DNA of 64,000 nt from Halichondria panicea (GCF_963675165.1 NC_087393.1:2609502-2673501), one strand, 5' to 3'. Counted from the stretch's first letter, positions 44,853 through 57,700 are shown. Translations and numbers: made by a program. Notes: generated by a model from the letters alone, not told the origin.

Positions 44853-45182
44853 TCCTGAATTATAAATATGTTATGTTTTTTTTTTTATTTCCTATGCAAT
44901 AGTTATTAATTTATGTAACGCTTTAATTGGCCTAACACTTTGACAGTTGAACAAACAATTTCTTCATTTAGAAAACGACTGACTATAATTATTGCACAAC
45001 ACCACTTAAACGAGCATGATAGTATTCCTACACATGCATGCAGGAAATAAATCAGGAAGCAACTAAACAGCTAACATACAACACATGGTTCTTAGTCTCT
45101 ACATATAAAACGAAAGCATGCTTGTTTTTTGTTCAAGTTATTGCTAACTACTATAATACTTACTTCAAATAACCGTTTCATG

Positions 45183-46604
45183 CTAAAGTGATAGTTTCAT
45201 CACTACGCCTAGGACACCTACGAATATCGATAGATAGGCCATGTTGAAGCCAAACGTCAACTCTGCACACAGGATTGATATCTTAAACGAAGCATTTTGA
45301 TCTTTAAGATACGTTATAAAAACGTTTTTTTCTTGGTCTGTTATATTCGGCCAATGTGCATTAGATACATACTTGATCATTTTTGCTCTTGCTCTTGTCA
45401 CACTAGCAGCTCGGAAGCAAGGGTACAGAAACAAAATGCAATGCTCCAGTGCAAAGAAGATAGAATAAACTAGTTTTAGTCGACATTCTGAATCGTGTTC
45501 ACCGTGGCATTTTTTGTCAGCAGGCTCAGGTCCGTAGAGTTCCATTATTATCTGATCAGCAACATAAGCTATTGCCATGAAGGATGATACTGTATATAAT
45601 ATCCAGTGAATAGTAAACCATACGCTATAAGGGCCTAGGCTGTTTCTTAGCAACAATGTGTACCTTTTATCCATCTTCTTCAAATCATTGACACAACCAT
45701 CTCGCTCCATAATATGCGGAAAAATACACCTGGTAAAGTCCAAGCACTGATTAGAGACAGCATAAGCAACCTTAGAGAAGATAAAACAGCTCATCAGTGC
45801 CGCCAATTGGGATACTAATTGGGCTATAAGACCAAGCAAATCAAACACCTCAAGAGTAAGATCAGGAGTAAATTTAAAATTATCAAGCGCTTGCTTTTGC
45901 TTCACAATTATGGCAAGAAGAACTACATTCACCACATAAACACTGAAGTTGAACCAAAAAACTGATTGAAAGTAGACACATTGTTTTGGAGTGAGCAATG
46001 ATGACAAAAATTGTTCCTCAATTCTAACATCATCAGTAATATTTTTTTCCTTCACAGTACAAACTGTGTACGTGTTATCAAAAAATGGATTGACTATGAG
46101 GACATTCGGGTTGCGTTTAGCGGCTTCTTTGTGATGCTGCGGCTCACAGCAATTGCTTTTCTTGATGAGTGCTGACAAGGCATCAGTTCGATGGTATACA
46201 TACTTACTAAATATGCTATACCTTCCATACAAAACCCATGCCATAAAAATGAAGGACAATGCGCCAGATATTGTTGCTGTTGTAATAACAACTTTTTGCC
46301 AATCATCAAATTGCGCAAGACTTGTGGGTTGCATTCTTATTATGTTGTGCGATGCTCCAGATATGTTGCTTATTGATGGAAAGGAGTATATGAAGCCACA
46401 ATCCACACTGAAATTACAGGAAACAATTGCATAAATGTCAAAACCAACAGACCCAATGTTCAATAGAAGGTTCAAAACAAATAGCAACAAGATGCACAGC
46501 AAAAAAAATGTGGTTAAGATGATGGCGCAAGGATCCTCCAAACCAGAATAGGAAGGGATGTATTGCCCAGTGAGAACACATGGAAAGTAGAACATCCATG
46601 TCAT
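45183..46604 (-). CDS. intronless multi-pass membrane protein, family unknown
   Basis: Single open exon of 473 residues. Hydrophobic spans near 26-50, 105-130, 212-238, 262-285, 335-358, 385-405 and 445-470 give about seven passes. Conserved-looking segments: LLRNSLGPYSVWFTIHW, the following SSFMAIAYVADQI, and FALEHCILFLYPCFRAASV. Cys-rich loops (NCCEPQHH, CHGEHDSECR) and N-glycosylation-type sites occur between spans. I do not recognise a named family; from memory, uncharacterised sponge proteins have a similar layout. ATG 46604 is the first in frame, but an upstream exon is possible because the N-terminus has no clear signal peptide. Its stop faces the exchanger stop 330 bp away. Confidence 0.82.
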   Translation of the reverse strand: MTWMFYFPCVLTGQYIPSYSGLEDPCAIILTTFFLLCILLLFVLNLLLNIGSVGFDIYAIVSCNFSVDCGFIYSFPSISNISGASHNIIRMQPTSLAQFDDWQKVVITTATISGALSFIFMAWVLYGRYSIFSKYVYHRTDALSALIKKSNCCEPQHHKEAAKRNPNVLIVNPFFDNTYTVCTVKEKNITDDVRIEEQFLSSLLTPKQCVYFQSVFWFNFSVYVVNVVLLAIIVKQKQALDNFKFTPDLTLEVFDLLGLIAQLVSQLAALMSCFIFSKVAYAVSNQCLDFTRCIFPHIMERDGCVNDLKKMDKRYTLLLRNSLGPYSVWFTIHWILYTVSSFMAIAYVADQIIMELYGPEPADKKCHGEHDSECRLKLVYSIFFALEHCILFLYPCFRAASVTRARAKMIKYVSNAHWPNITDQEKNVFITYLKDQNASFKISILCAELTFGFNMAYLSIFVGVLGVVMKLSL

Positions 46605-46887
46605 AAACCGAACACATCTGTTAGTTTTATACGTGCGTAACTCTAAGTTAGCGTATCCATCGTTCGCTGTATGTGATATGGGTGCAAATGGATTTTATAG
46701 CTATCACCGGTATACCACTCTATTAAACTACATAATTATAGATCTATTTTAAAAGTGCCAGTGACATACCGCACAATGTCTTACAGTTTGCAGGAACATT
46801 ACCTTCAACGTTGTTGCCTGCCATTGCATTCACACCCTACTGATCCTCAAAAGTCACTAATAGACTTAGTAGCTTTGGTCATAAACT

Positions 46888-47169
46888 TTAGGCCACTCCA
46901 AGTGATACTCTGGTTTCTGGTCCACCGCCCGCATCAGATTTTGTTCTTGGATTTCTATCTCATTATTGGATTTCTATCCCATTATTTCTACTACACATGC
47001 GCATAATGGTCATGTGGTACAAAATAGTGTGATAATGATATTCATTTGCAAAATAATGAGTTCATATAAATTATAAGGTGAAATTGATAATGACATAATG
47101 AGAAAAGCCGCCCGCCCGCATGCAATTAGAAAAACTTCAGAAACCAGAGTGTCACTTGGAGTGGCCTTA
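46888..47169. mobile_element. MITE with GGCCACTCCAAGTG ends
   Basis: TTAGGCCACTCCAAGTGATA...CTCTGGTTTCTG is inverted as CAGAAACCAGAG...TCACTTGGAGTGGCC. Family of 41294-41473. Confidence 0.85.
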
Positions 47170-47884
47170 GCCAGGAGAGTGCCTCAATTATAGTGCATGT
47201 GCATGGTCTACAATCAAGGGACTGTCCCAGGGAAAGTCTACTAATAGCGATGTCAGACCGATTTTCATTTTTGCTATTTCTAACTCCTATGTATTACTAT
47301 CTCTTTTGAACACTCTAGGCAAACCAGAAAAACTTTACTGCACTGGATATGGTCAAGCGAATGCAGAGATACAGCGTTTTGAAGAACACTAGTCAGGGAA
47401 AAATTCCTACAAAAATTTACCGCATTTTAATTAATGTACTTGGGCGGGACTTATGAAATTTGTTGTTAATACCGGAAATGATCTTAAAGTTAGCATATCT
47501 GCTGAACCGCTTGGTAAAAGTATGAAATGGACACTCAGGACTCAAGAGTTAACATTGTAACAATTTGATATCTATTTTATGAAGTTTATAATGTTTCTGT
47601 AATGTATATCTTTATGATGTCCCTATAATAGTATGATGTCTCCTGCTTCAGAGAGTTCTTTTGGATTTAAAGTAACCATGCTATCTTTTCTTTAGTACAG
47701 TATATTGTATCATGTTTCAGAACTCTCATCAATGTCCACCTTACGCTTGTATCTGTTTCTTGTCTTTAAAAGCAACTTTTGTCAATTTCATTTGGTCTAA
47801 ATAATTCGTTTTAGTGTGATGTAGATTTAAGGCCATACAACTATAAATCTATGATACAACTCTGTTGACAGCTTCTAATTAGAT

Positions 47885-48483
47885 TACCCCTTTACCGGTC
47901 AAATTGTTGTACAACAACAATCTGGGAGGGAATGTGTTATCAACTTGTGAATGTTGCATGATATTGGATTGTGTGGCAGATTGGAGAATCCGATTATCCT
48001 TTGAAGTTCTGCTGAGCTGTTCAATTAGGACACTTTAAAAAAAAAAAAAGGTTTAAAACAAGCTATACAGCATGTAGGACTGAGTAGTATCCATTGGTAG
48101 ACCCTCTGGACTATCTTGGTAGCCATAGAATATTTTCGAAGAGGAAGCAGCAAGCCATTTGTGTTACACAGGCACTTCACAAGTGGACACAAGCTCTACA
48201 ATAGTCTACATGCTTGCTAAGCAGCTTAGTTGACCAGAGTGCAACTTTTAAAGGCCACACATACTTCCATCGAGGCAGCAGCAAGGCATAAAATCGATGG
48301 GGTTAGTTTGTGCATAGTTTGTGCACAGCCATTGACCCACGCCCATCTCTACACGCCATAGCCACTTCATTGGGGGCGGCGATAACATCAAGCGCTAATT
48401 TGGTGGGTTGGGCTCAGATGCAAACTAAAGTGATGGAACTGTTCCAGGTTCCAGATTGTGTGCGGCTGACCTGTAAAGGGTTA
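47885..48483. mobile_element. DNA element with CCCTTTACCGGTCA ends, inverted copy of 1826-2275
   Basis: Ends TACCCCTTTACCGGTCA and TGACCTGTAAAGGGTTA are inverted repeats of 17 bp with few mismatches. The interior is the reverse complement of 1843-2264 almost throughout, plus about 130 bp near 48030-48160 absent from the first copy. Contains an A-run at 48037-48049. Non-autonomous. Confidence 0.85.
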
Positions 48484-49180
48484 CTCTTGTCTTGTTTCGT
48501 GGGAAAATTGAATCAGTTCTTGCAATTTAATAGTTTTGGTAGATTACATTGTTGTCCCTGGAATTCTCTCCAATCTTTCTTGTTTCTTTTCAACAGAGGC
48601 TTTCAGATTGCTTCAATAATTACTTTCAGTAACTTTTAAGAACTTCTAAGAAATAAATACAGCTATTGGTACACTTGGCTTGATTTTGCTGCATTTCTAT
48701 TCTCAGCTCCACCCATCTATCCATGCAATATGTGATTCCTCAAGAAATAAAAGTTTATTGTAGCAACTTTTTGCATAATCTGGAGAGAGTTAGAGATGAA
48801 AGACATGCTCACTTGTGTTTTTGTTCATTTTCATGTGTTTGGTTGACAAAATGATGATTACCCTTGAGAAAAAATCACACACAGAACAAGCATCAAATGC
48901 TAAAATCATAAAAAACGATTATAAAAATCAAATTCTACGCTATTTTTTTACCCCTAGGAACAGCTGTTGTTTGCTAGACTCTTCCAGGGCTTGCGGAAAG
49001 CCCTTCTTGTTCACTCACTTTCTGGTCCCGTTTGAATTACTGTACGAAAATATGCCCACGCACTACTTCCGGTCTGACATCTCTACTACTAGCCTCGATC
49101 CCAGGCCGATCCGTCTGTTTTGGGCTTCTAAATCATATAGAAACTTCCTAAACAGTGTCTAACTATTATTTAGATAACAA

Positions 49181-49386
49181 GTATACATAGCAGGTTATTT
49201 TCGAACCACTAAAATGTTTGTAGATTGACCCTCCGAAGCTCTAATCATTGTTTGCTTCCGGTATTGAAAAAACCTCTCTACTGTAGGGGTGTGGTAATTT
49301 GAACGTCTAACCTTGAAAATAAAATCTATGGAATGTATTAACAATTCGTGAAAATTTAGTGCCTCGAAAATAACCCACTATACGAT
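49181..49386. mobile_element. degenerate MITE, GCGGGTAATTTTCG family
   Basis: Ends AGCAGGTTATTTTCG and CGAAAATAACCCACTATACG are inverted. Weaker than the other members. Confidence 0.6.
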
Positions 49387-51387
49387 AGTTATTGCATGCG
49401 CCCTCATGCAACATTCCAAATATGCATTGGATGACAAAATGCCGAAATGCCCTCGAGGTCTGCGGCCCTTGGGCATTACGTTGCACTCTGCAGCCCTCGG
49501 GCATTATGTTGCTAGCACGTTGCACTCTGCTGGGCAATAACTAACTACTATAGTGGTTGTGAATTGCAATAGACTATATCATAATGGTTAAATTTGTGGG
49601 CTGTAAGAGTTAAATGAGGGTGTTTGCTAATCTTAGAGAGGGGGTACAGGAGACTAGTGAGGATATAGTAGCATGCAGCAGTGATGATTGTGTGAAATTT
49701 ATCAAGGCTCTTTCTCAATTCAGTGCTAGGAAGAAAGTATAATTACAGTGACTATATACATACAGCTCAGAAATAAATGCACGTGACGAGTTAGATAAGA
49801 GCGCCACCACAATCAACACGATCCTACTGTACATGCACTAATTATGTTCTCTACTGCAAGAACGTCCTGTCGCTAAACTCAATGCTAGATGCATTCTAAA
49901 TCATAGCGAGTATTTAGGCTGATAAACGCGGTGATTTTCGTGAATAAAAAATTCCTTAGCTGATACGACATCAAGTGCACTGTATTGCATGCGTTTGGCA
50001 AACCTCACCTAAAGGCTTTCATGGAGAAAAGTCTTAATTGTCGAGGTCTGCTTGCCCACAAATTTTTGGCCACACAAAATTACCCGCCATACCTTGAAAT
50101 TGTTTAAGGCCTTCAGGATACCGATCAATTATGTTGGCCAAAGACACGTATATAATTATAGGCATTAATAGGCAAAAAGCCACCCCGAGAAGCAACGCTT
50201 GATCTAGTGGTTTACTGACAGATTAGCTCCAGGTGCATGCATCTTTGTCTGGTATAGACAAAGCTCCACCTATAAAATTTTGGGGTTCAAAACACAGCAA
50301 ACAGTCTTTCCTCAGCGCTGCTGAGAGCGATTGTATGAAACGCCGTGTGAAACAAAAAATTCAGGCAGAATGTAATTGGCATGTGCATCCAAGAATGGTT
50401 TTGATAATAGATTTCTGACAATTGTTCTTTGAGAACATTTTTGAGCGGTTAGCTATCATATGATAGGTCAATGATATTCTATTTAACATGTAGGTATAGT
50501 ATGGAAAGGGGCTTTGGTGTTTCTATTTATAACATGTGCAGTCTGGATGCTTGATCTACATGTATATTGCATTCAGCCCCCAGGACGCTACGCGCCCTCG
50601 GGGATTCAGTACAATTCCTCGTAGCCGTGTTATAACTATGTGAATTGATATCAAAAGTGCATGAGGTGGCTTGATTACAATAATTATAACACACACGCTG
50701 CTTGTAAATGCATGCATGCATGCATATACTATTATCCTCCTTCACTGGCCTCCCCTGAAGAGAAGGCCTGCTACTGACTGCTTGCGCATGCGCAACATTA
50801 TTGGATATTTGTTCCCGTAAAATGTCCTATAATACTGAATTTATCACGAAAATATCCTGACAGAGTATATTGAAAGTCATACACAGAGCTATTTAGCAGG
50901 TGTGTGCATGTCTGTCTACAGCTGCTCAAGCGTAAGTAAGAGTTTCTATTTAATTCGTGGATTTGCAAATAATGCTTGGTTCTTGAGTTATGCCTACCTT
51001 GGAATGGCATTGCAGCCTTTTCATGCAGAAGGGTGCGTAGCACAACTTGTCCATGGAGTGTTGCTACGTACTCTACATTATTTCTTTGCTCTAGAACGCT
51101 ATAGTTATTGGTAACCGCATGCAAGGCTCTACAGTACTGATGCAGCAGCCAGTATACTTTTGCATTTGGAAGGCGGGGTGCTTTCATTGTCTCAGGCAAC
51201 AGGTTCACAGGTTCACGTACATGTATACATTGAGAGCTGTCCCATGCATTTTTAGCCATAATTAAATTAATCGGCTGACAAACTTATAAGCTTAGCACAG
51301 CCAAAAATGAATATCATGATTTGAAGACATGCATGGCGGACTTAGTTGAAGTATTGTGTACAATGGTACATTATCAACTGCAGTAAG

Positions 51388-54300
51388 TCACAAAAGGTTT
51401 GAACAATGTTCAGGAACTTCAATTCTTGGTTGAATAAACTCTTTATACGCCGCCCATAAGACCAGTGTTGAAGTGGTGAACAGCAGTACAATAGCGTGAT
51501 ACCATGAAGACGATGAGCTGAGCAAATATTAAATCATTGGCCTGTTACAATTAAGGTTACGGTAAACAGTTTGCTCATGAATATTCATGATTCTCTTATA
51601 ATGATTTTTGTGAAACTATAAATGCCATGAGAGAAGTTTGAAGCACATACATGATAAATATATTGGTGTATCATCCTGTATGACAAGTATCAGTCTTCAA
51701 AACGTTTTCCAGTGGAAGCTCTGAGCGATCATCAAGTTACTAGAAACAACATAAACTAGTAGTCATTTTAAACTTCCAAAAACACTTCTAGCTCTGTGTT
51801 CTTGCTCTTATATGATGCTTCTTACCATTCTGGAGGGCGGGTCGAAGCGTTTTTTTCTTTCCAGGCCAAGAAACTCTCACAAAATAATAATATGTAGACT
51901 AACTCCACTTAAAATGGCGGCCAGAGCCAAGGAAAACAGCCTCTTGTGAGCTTTCAGTAGTCTTTTTTCGAAATATCTCTTCGATCCGCCCTGCATAATT
52001 ATAGTGAAGCTACAGTAGACTGTACCTAAGCTTTATAGTAAAAATGTCTATTTGAGCCATGAAATGACTACTGCGTTTCAGCTGTACTTCCAGCTCATTC
52101 TAGCTGGAAAAGATCACTAGATCAAGCTCATGAATAATTAATGAGCAAACGGTTGACCCTAACCTTAAACCTCAGAGAGGATTCAGGTGATCAGTAAACT
52201 GATATACTTAAGTTATGAGTGGCAATAATAATAATTATAAAGGGGTATTTACGTACAACCCATTTGATTCTGTTATATATGTGTATACGGGACAGGACCA
52301 CTATAATCAACAAGTTAAATAATTTAAGTTGATCTCAATTTCCATTTTCTGGCACTGAGAGATTGTTTCACTTGATTTTGTTAGCATTAATGTATACCCG
52401 TTAATTAGTGCATGGCTTACTTGTGTGAAAGCAAAATGAGCCAAATCAGAACAATTCCAAGACCGATAGCTTCCCTACATATAAAAATATCCATAAAAAA
52501 TATATAATTATATCCAGCATGTAAATTATTATACAATCATACGTATGTACCTTCCTTCCTCGGTGGAGATTACATCCCAACGCAAAACGTTGTCTACTGT
52601 TAAGGTGATTGAAGTTTGTAAAACAAACAGTGCAAGCACTCCAGTGAAAACTGTTGTGCAAGCAATCCACCAGTATGTTGACTCTGCAAGAAACAAAAAA
52701 TGATAATAAGACAAATCTGGAAGTGTTTTACTAAACAGTACTGTGATGTAATAACTGCATGGTATCCTAAATAAGTCCGTCTCAACCGTCTATGGCAGAA
52801 GGATCTGCCATGCATGAACATCTATAGGTTGCTATAGGCTGCATGTCCTTCCAAACTCATAGAGGGTTAGTTAGGGCTGAGGGACTGTTTGCTGTTGTAA
52901 GTGGTCCAGGGGGACTATTTACAGTAGGGGACCATAATATAAGGGTGTATCAGTACAAACTGCCATAATTTAGCCACAAAAACATTTGTGTAGAATACTG
53001 TAAAATAATTAAGGGGCTACTTTTTAATCATTACGTTGCGAGACTACAGTGTACACAAGAGAAGAAAAAATAACAAATTTATATGGTGCTATAATTATTA
53101 TGGGCGAAATGATCAGGTGGCGCATAATTAGAAGGGGGCCTTATTTCGAAGTATGGTAGATACCAAGAGTACTCTTGTAGATACATATAGATCTATTTAT
53201 ACTGACCTAGCAACTAACCTACAATGTTTCTGTTGATGAATGCTGCTAATGTAAGCAGGCAAGGAAGTCCATAAATCATCTATATATAAAAGGGTACGAT
53301 AATCTGAGCAATGGACATCTCTTATACTCTACAAACTCAGTTATACATGCCGGTACATACGGCTGCAGACATTGAGATAAAGAAAGTGAATTAAACCCAC
53401 TGCTTACCTGGACTGTTTTGTTATTTGCTTTAATCATAGATACTGTAGAAGAGAGGGATTGGCAACAGAAGCGGTTCGCGTGATGTTTTACATTGAAGTG
53501 TAAGTGTAGTGGTTCTGGGACCACTACACTTCTTCCGCAGGAAACTAACTGTATCACTTACAAGACATTGTAGGTTACATACATTTCAAAGACCCCCAAA
53601 ACTGAACTTTATGCCTTCTGATCAATGGTGACTAAAATTTGAATAATTATTCTTGATCGTCGTGAAGTAGCTAAGTACATACAGCACTTTTTCACACTTT
53701 AGAATGATGCTTACAGGTGTATGTATACCAGGAGTTTATTGAGAAACATATACCTATAATACCTATAATATACATGTGATTAGAACCGCACAGAAACACA
53801 GACGGTATCACGAGGGTCTTCGTTTCCAATCCTCTCTCTTTTATAGTATCTATGCTAGATTTTAGATAATTTACGCAGATCTGCATTTATGTCATTCAAT
53901 CACACACACTACCGTAATTATGTAATTACAGCGGCACCAAAATTTAAGTGCCATGTTGGCCTAACAAGCGCATACGGTTGCTGTAATTAATTTTTTTCTG
54001 GCACTTGACACTGGACTGTTTGGCGATGTGGTTCAACTCTTCCGAACTGCTTCAAACTATGCCACTGTCAGCATAAGCAAATAGATCTGTGAGAGCTTAA
54101 AAAAGTTTAGTCAAACATGTCACAAACTTTTTGCTTACGCTGTGGTGTAGTTTCAAAAAATTCGGAAGACATTGAACACATTGAGCTAGCAGCAGAACGC
54201 AATTTTTGGGGTTCAAAAAGTGCGTCCAAGTCTCCAAAGTCTTTTTTCTTGCGCTGTAATTTACATCAACTCATAAAAACACTCACCATCCAAATCAGAG

Positions 54301-54433
54301 AGTCAGGATCATTCAACTGTGAATAAATGGATGGCGTATATCAACTGCTGATGTTGACTGATTATCTACTTACTTGTACAAATGTTGCCAATGAAAGAAA
54401 GACTATCATCAGTCCCAATCCTATTGTCGACAT
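51388..54433 (-). CDS. TMEM220: transmembrane protein 220 homologue
   Basis: Six minus-strand exons: 54433-54374, 54316-54287, 53279-53223, 52681-52551, 52474-52421, 51517-51388; 462 nt, 153 residues (human 160). Reads as a small four-span membrane protein: MSTIGLGLMIVFLSLATFVQ, then LNDPDSLIWM (the NDPD-x3-W hallmark), MIYGLPCLLTLAAFINRNI, STYWWIACTTVFTGVLALFV, STEEGREAIGLGIVLIWLIL, SHNSSSSWYHAIVLL, and a tail ending VPEHCSNLL. Exon 4 must use the second AG of a CAGAG acceptor to keep phase. Molecular function of the family is unknown. Introns 2 and 5 each contain an inverted-repeat element. Divergent from the kinase-kelch gene. Confidence 0.9.
51550..52168. mobile_element. MITE in TMEM220 intron 5
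   Basis: Left end TTAAGGTTACGGTAAACAG plus TTTGCTCATGAAT; right end ATTAATGAGCAAACGG plus TTGACCCTAACCTTAA, imperfectly inverted over about 40 bp. Confidence 0.75.
53435..53854. mobile_element. MITE, CATAGAT...GGGATTGG family, in TMEM220 intron 2
   Basis: Left end CATAGATACTGTAGAAGAG then GGGATTGGCAACAGAAG; right end CTTCGTTTCCAATCC then TATAGTATCTATG. Interior CGTGATGTTTTACATTGAAG is shared with the 14251 and 40648 copies. Confidence 0.82.
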
Positions 54434-54738
54434 AGTATTACCACCAGTGGCTAGGCTAGGCTGTGCTAGCTAGTGCAGTGAGCAGTCAGATTGAAACTTA
54501 GTAGGAAATAATCGTCATTGGTAGATCCTACCAATGAACATCAATTCAACATGCATGCAAGGGGGAGTGCCACCTCAGAGCCACGCCAAGATTAAAGAAC
54601 ACCGCGCCGTGTACCGAGCAAGAACAAAGCCTAGAGATCTATATCTACCGGTATATATATAGCTAGCTACCAGATTATACCATGACCTAGACGTAGATCT
54701 AGATCTACCTGAAGTTCAATCTATTGAAGATCAGAGCA
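54434..54738. promoter_or_regulatory. bidirectional promoter of TMEM220 and kinase-kelch genes
   Basis: 305 bp between the TMEM220 ATG (minus) and the kinase ATG (plus). Contains TAGATCTAGATCTA-type repeats near 54690-54712 and TATATATATAG at about 54652. Both transcription starts must lie here unless untranslated exons exist. Confidence 0.55.
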
Positions 54739-57700
54739 ATGTCAGAAGGCAAGCCCCTGGGTCTTCCCAAGGACTACCTCATCACTGGCGTGGAGGTGCT
54801 GGAGTCCAAGTTGTTAGGAGAGGGAGCTTATGGTGTTGTCAAACTGGGAAAGTACTTTGGCTTGCTCTGTGCTGTCAAGAAGCTCAAGCCCTCCATGTTC
54901 CCGGCTGGCATGAAAAAGCTGGATCAGCAGACTGAGTTAATATTGCAGAGCTTCTACAATGAATGTGACAAACTTAGCCAAATCCGACACCCCAATGTGG
55001 TTCAGTTGTTAGGTGTGTTTGCCGACAAGCACACAAAACTGCCAGTGATCGTCATGGAAGTCATGCATGAGAGCTTATCACGCCTTCTCTATCGTACAAA
55101 ATCCCTCCCTTTCCACATTGAGGTCAATATTTGCCAAGACGTCTCTCAAGCGTTGGCCTATTTGCACACAGCCTTCAAGCCAGCCATAGTGCATCGAGAC
55201 CTTTCCAGCAACAACATCCTGCTCAGCGAAGAACACAAAGCAAAAATCACCGACTTGGGAGTAGCTAAGGTAGCCAAAGGCTCATTCTTACGCTGGGACG
55301 ACACTCCTGCACCTGGTACCCTTGTGTATATGCCCCCTGAGGTCAGGAAAGTTCCGGCAGATCTCACTTCTGCAATGGACATCTTTGCACTCGGGGTGAA
55401 CGTGATTCAGATCAGATGTCACAAGTTTCCTAAACCAGGGCCAGAGTTTAGCACAGGGCGACTGGGATTCAGTAAAATGATATCGGAGAAAGATCGGAGA
55501 AAAGACCACCTGGACCTAATGGGACGATCCAATCCTCTCCGGGCATTGGCCATCGAGTGTCTAGAGGACAACCCACGCAGTCGGCCAGGTGCACTGCAGC
55601 TGTGTGTTCGGCTAGAGAAAGTGAAGGAGAGCAAGGCATACCAGGAGAGCTGCCAGCTGGCTTCAGTCAAGGTGAGGTGGTGTAAAATAGCAGTTAATCT
55701 CTTTTGCTGCAACCCAAGACTGCATACTTTTTATAACTTGTAAGTAATAGTGTCCAAGATGTTATTATAATTGTACTGCTAAGATGTGGTGTATGCGGCT
55801 GGTGGGTTCCTGGGGTTCACTGACTCCTGTTAACCTGGACAATAGCTCCAGCTGTGTTCTTTGTTTATGATTACGCTCCCATGTGGTAGCGTGTGCAGGT
55901 GTTCAGACCACATTTAAGGCTGCCTGGTTTACCAATGCACCATCGAATGGTTACATGTACAGCAGAAGAGGTTAGACACGCATCATCAATTATCACGTGA
56001 ATCCACTTAAAATGTAGAACCAGTATTAGCCTACTACACCAAGCAATTAATAAGGAGCGGAAGTAGGCGTGAGGACAAGGCTATGTCAGCATCAGAGGAG
56101 GATCGTGGATTAGTGATGCGTATTTATATTGTAGCAAATTACAACTCTAAACTGTAGTCATGGATATTACTACAGGTCAAGAGTAGATAAGACACAGGTA
56201 CATGTACATGTAGTAGGTTACGAGCTACATGTATGAGTGATCAGAAATATCATCTCAATGTATCACATGACACTCTGACAAGTTATGACGCCTATGTATG
56301 TACAGTTGTTTGCTATACAGTATGAAAACGGATTGATTCTGTATGAACAGAACCTAACTAATTTTCCCCCATAATACAGTAATGCCAAGAAATGTATTGT
56401 CAACCATCACGTATCCTCACACACACACACAGGACGGAGAGGTTAAAGAGATCAAAGGCCATGTCGCTGAGTTAGAGAAGGAGGTCACTGATCTCACAGA
56501 TCAATTGTTGATAAAGGTCAGTCCATTGTTCCAACCCTTGCACCTTGTTAATAATAATTTACTTTACGTGCACGTCCTTAGCTTATGATTGATATGTACA
56601 TGGTACCAGTGATCCCTGCATTTAGTGCCAATTTAGAACAGTTTTTATGTTATACATGTAGCCTAACTATTTCTCTTGGAGGTGGTCTTGTCCAATACGA
56701 GTAGCCTCTTACACACATGTACACTGAGTCATGTTGTTTGCTTGACATTGCTTATCTAGAACTCGGAAATTGCTGTACCGTAGTGCTAGAAATATATTGC
56801 GAGCATAAAATAAATTCGTACCAATTTTAAGGCGACAAAAACGTTATGCAATTATACGCGATTAATTGATTTCCTCAATTACCCGCCGCAATTTCAATGG
56901 GGATTATACAGGCCTCGAACAGACCCTTTAAGGGCCAATGTAAATTGTGCGATACAAATTCTGATAGGCGCTGACATAAATAGCATTAGTTTGTATCACG
57001 CATACATTTCTAGCACTACAGTATATTCAATCCATAATACAGCCAATCCATGTCATCTGTTTATTTCACCTCACCCTTGCTTGTGTGTGAAGGGCTATTT
57101 TATATTAAAGTTTTAGCTCGTGTGTGTGTGATCTTATGTATATCTGTGCATGGATATCTGTGCTTGTGGGTCATTAATAAATATTTGTAAACCTTAAAGT
57201 ACATATTGTGTACAGCCGCACATGTGTACATACATTGGTGAGATGACCCAATAAGTACATTCGGCGTCTTGCTGTTACTGTCTGTGTCATTGTTTGCATA
57301 CATGTACTTGCAGGACACAGAAGTGGGTAGATTGGAGGGAAAGTTAGAGGAGGAGAGGTCATACACTGCTAAGATCCTGGATGAGGTAACTATACACAAT
57401 GACGTAGATTGTTTGGCAATCCTTCCTAGTATAATATCGCAGCAAAATCTGAGTAACTGAATTGTCTATTGTTCTCTGTGTATTTAATTTTCGTCAGCGC
57501 AATAATTATGTTACTATTAACCCGCGGCGCGTGGGACAGTGACAGGTTACAGTAGTTTGTTGGTTTTTCAGTCTGTGTATTCTGAGTCTGAAGCTTACTT
57601 TGCACGTTGGCTATTAAGCTAGTTACATGCACACAGCTTTAATTCGGCACTTTTGTTATTATATGCGTACTATTACAGCCCATGGGATGACTTCGGGTTT

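Larger units (their letters stand above)
46605..51387. other. repeat-rich intergenic region, no confident gene
   Basis: Holds the elements at 46888-47169, 47885-48483, 49181-49386 and perhaps 49921-50094, plus GCCCTCGGGCATT-type repeats at 49440-49510 and 50570-50600. A 42-codon frame at 49614-49742 (MRVFANLREG...) is the only small open segment with coding-like composition. The stretch 50880-51120 shares ATTCGTGGATTTGCAAA-like and GAGTTATG words with 58260-58350, another dispersed repeat. Confidence 0.6.

Noticed and set aside
48310-48639. 109-codon open frame
   Set aside because: Falls on the terminal part of the 47885-48483 mobile element and its flank; the matching copy at 1826 reads as unrelated short frames.
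57116-57399. Minus-strand frames opposite coiled-coil exon 3
   Set aside because: Overlap a plus-strand exon and a TG-rich simple sequence; they are shadows.
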